This document shows positions 63,075 to 64,000 of a stretch of DNA of 64,000 nt, in pieces; position 1 is the first letter of the stretch; the number at the start of each line of letters is the position of its first letter. Origin of the DNA: Streptomyces sp. MUM 178J (lineage in GTDB: Bacteria; Actinomycetota; Actinomycetes; Streptomycetales; Streptomycetaceae). The notes under the pieces were generated by a model that was not told the DNA's origin, ran no database searches, and saw only the letters and a program-made list of their open reading frames with translations. The stretch lies in NCBI RefSeq assembly GCF_022414575.1, contig NZ_JADWYQ010000021.1, positions 43,670 through 107,669 of the forward strand, written 5' to 3'. The translations under genes were made by a program, and so were the position numbers.

Positions 63075-63776
63075 TCAGTGCGGCGATGTGATCAGCGTGC
63101 GAAGAAAGCGCAGGTCGACGTCTTCGAGTGAGCGGACGATCACTCGTCCGTCGCCCGGTGCGATGGGGGCCGCGGACGGTACGGCCACCACCCGGCATCC
63201 CGCCGCCTCCGCGGCTGCCACGCCGGTGGCCGTGTCCTCGATGACTGCGCATCTCGCGGGTTCCGCGCCCAGGCCCTGGGCCGCGGTGAGGTACGGCTCG
63301 GGGTGCGGCTTCGTCCGCAGCACCTCGTCGCCCGCGACCGAGAGCGCGAAGTGCTCATGGCCGAGCGAGGCGAGGACACGGTCGATGATGCGCCGGTGGG
63401 AGGCGGACACCAGCGCGGTGGGCACGTTGTGCCTGGCCAGCTCCGCCAGAAGCCGGGCCGCACCGGGCATCATCGGCACGCCGCGCGCGATGCGGCCCTC
63501 GAAGCGCTCGTTGAGCAGCACGGTCAGCTCTTCGAGGGTGATGTCGGCGCCGGTGGCCTCGATGAGATAGCCGGCGCTGCGCGTCATGGGGCCGCCGACC
63601 ACCACGTCCCGCCAGGCCTCGTCCAGCCGATGGCCGAGGTCGGCGAAGACCTCGACTTCCACATCCCACCAGAAGCCCTCGGTGTCGACGAGGGTGCCGT
63701 CCATGTCGAGGAAGACCGCCTGCAGGACGGATCCTTCGGCCATGCGGGTCAAGGACGCGGGGACCGTGCTGGTCAT
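63075..63776 (-). CDS. HAD-superfamily hydrolase (beta-phosphoglucomutase-like phosphatase)
   Basis: This is a 233-residue protein. Motif I is DMDGTLVDTEG, motif II TALVSASHRRI, motif III Lys in VLRTKPHPEPYL and motif IV IEDTATGVAAAEAAGCRVVA. The helical cap lies between motifs I and II. It probably dephosphorylates or interconverts a sugar phosphate; the exact substrate is unknown. The ATG at 63776 follows GGAGG at eight bases. Lies downstream of metH on the same strand, beyond a terminator. Confidence 0.9.
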   Translation of the reverse strand: MTSTVPASLTRMAEGSVLQAVFLDMDGTLVDTEGFWWDVEVEVFADLGHRLDEAWRDVVVGGPMTRSAGYLIEATGADITLEELTVLLNERFEGRIARGVPMMPGAARLLAELARHNVPTALVSASHRRIIDRVLASLGHEHFALSVAGDEVLRTKPHPEPYLTAAQGLGAEPARCAVIEDTATGVAAAEAAGCRVVAVPSAAPIAPGDGRVIVRSLEDVDLRFLRTLITSPH

Positions 63777-63802
63777 CCGGCACACCTCCGTAAGGGACGA
63801 AG

Positions 63803-63855
63803 AGGCCGGTCACCCCATCCCACGAGTCTCCCCCGGCGGGACAGGTGACCGGCCT
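63803..63855 (-). terminator. terminator after metH
   Basis: AGGCCGGTCACC (63803-63814) and GGTGACCGGCCT (63844-63855) form a perfect 12-bp stem with a 29-base loop, between the metH stop and the HAD gene start. Confidence 0.7.
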
Positions 63856-63887
63856 GCACTGGACCGACCAGTGTACGTCGCGAACGG

Positions 63888-64000
63888 CTAACGCGCGTTG
63901 AAGTATTTTGCTTCCGGGTGGTGGATGACGATGGCGTCGGTGGACTGCTCGGGGTGGAGCTGGAACTCCTCGGACAGCTCGACGCCGATCCGCTCGGGCT
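63888..64000 (-). CDS. metH: methionine synthase, C-terminal end
   Basis: The last 37 residues are in the window and end HHPEAKYFNAR before a TAG stop. The segment ERIGVELSEEFQLHPEQSTD with IVIHHPEAKYFNAR matches the reactivation (AdoMet-binding) domain of cobalamin-dependent methionine synthase MetH. The rest of the gene lies outside the window. Confidence 0.8.
   Translation of the reverse strand, partial: PERIGVELSEEFQLHPEQSTDAIVIHHPEAKYFNAR

Overview
The window is high-GC actinobacterial chromosome, almost certainly Streptomyces. It carries a complete Pup-proteasome locus (arc, dop, pup, prcB, prcA, pafA, pafB, pafC), a GlnA4-type glutamine synthetase, an NsdA-like regulator and a SpoIIE-type phosphatase, and it has many GTG starts. 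Gene content and order resemble the conserved core region of S. coelicolor around pheST, infC and the proteasome genes; that comparison is from memory. I saw no tRNA, rRNA, CRISPR array, prophage or insertion sequence.

Layout. 0-7 kb: DUF1918 tail, a GHL10-type glycoside hydrolase-like exported protein, 3-hydroxybutyryl-CoA dehydrogenase, a small membrane protein, a Nudix hydrolase, an NsdA-like regulator and a PP2C phosphatase. 7-15 kb (minus strand): pheS-pheT, a PAS sensor kinase, a SpoU-type RNA methyltransferase and the infC-rpmI-rplT operon. infC appears to start at ATC and has a structured leader. 15-22 kb: DUF1844, SseB, an orphan mycosin-like protease coupled to a Pro/Ala-rich membrane protein, a PLP aldolase and a DUF2510 protein. 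21.8-28.8 kb: a probable ethanolamine utilisation cluster (SDR, aldehyde dehydrogenase, GlnA4-type synthetase, FadR-type regulator, ethanolamine permease, class-I amidotransferase-type hydrolase). A shared dyad, GGT-N10-ACCATTG, lies at both promoter regions. 29-36.6 kb: LysR/TDT transporter pair, a cytosolic metal-receptor-like protein with an XRE-cupin regulator, a 5'-3' exonuclease, an iron-box-controlled siderophore-interacting protein and a MerR regulator with a divergent membrane protein.

36.7-47 kb (minus strand): HelY-type helicase, tatC, tatA, small conserved genes, pafC, pafB, two FKBP isomerases and pafA, with an MFS transporter just upstream of pafA. 48-56 kb: a LacI regulator, then the proteasome operon region arc, dop, pup, an endonuclease-VII gene broken by a frameshift, prcB and prcA. 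Pup is deamidated by Dop, ligated by PafA, and pupylated substrates are unfolded by ARC into the PrcBA core. 56-64 kb: ferredoxin, TrmI, a site-2 protease, a Cas4/AddB-like iron-sulfur RecB nuclease, an orphan response regulator, a peptide-binding lipoprotein, an HAD phosphatase and the end of metH.

Intergenic DNA is rich in strong hairpins, mostly between convergent genes or at operon ends. There is also a 17-bp minisatellite and two copies of a dispersed repeat.
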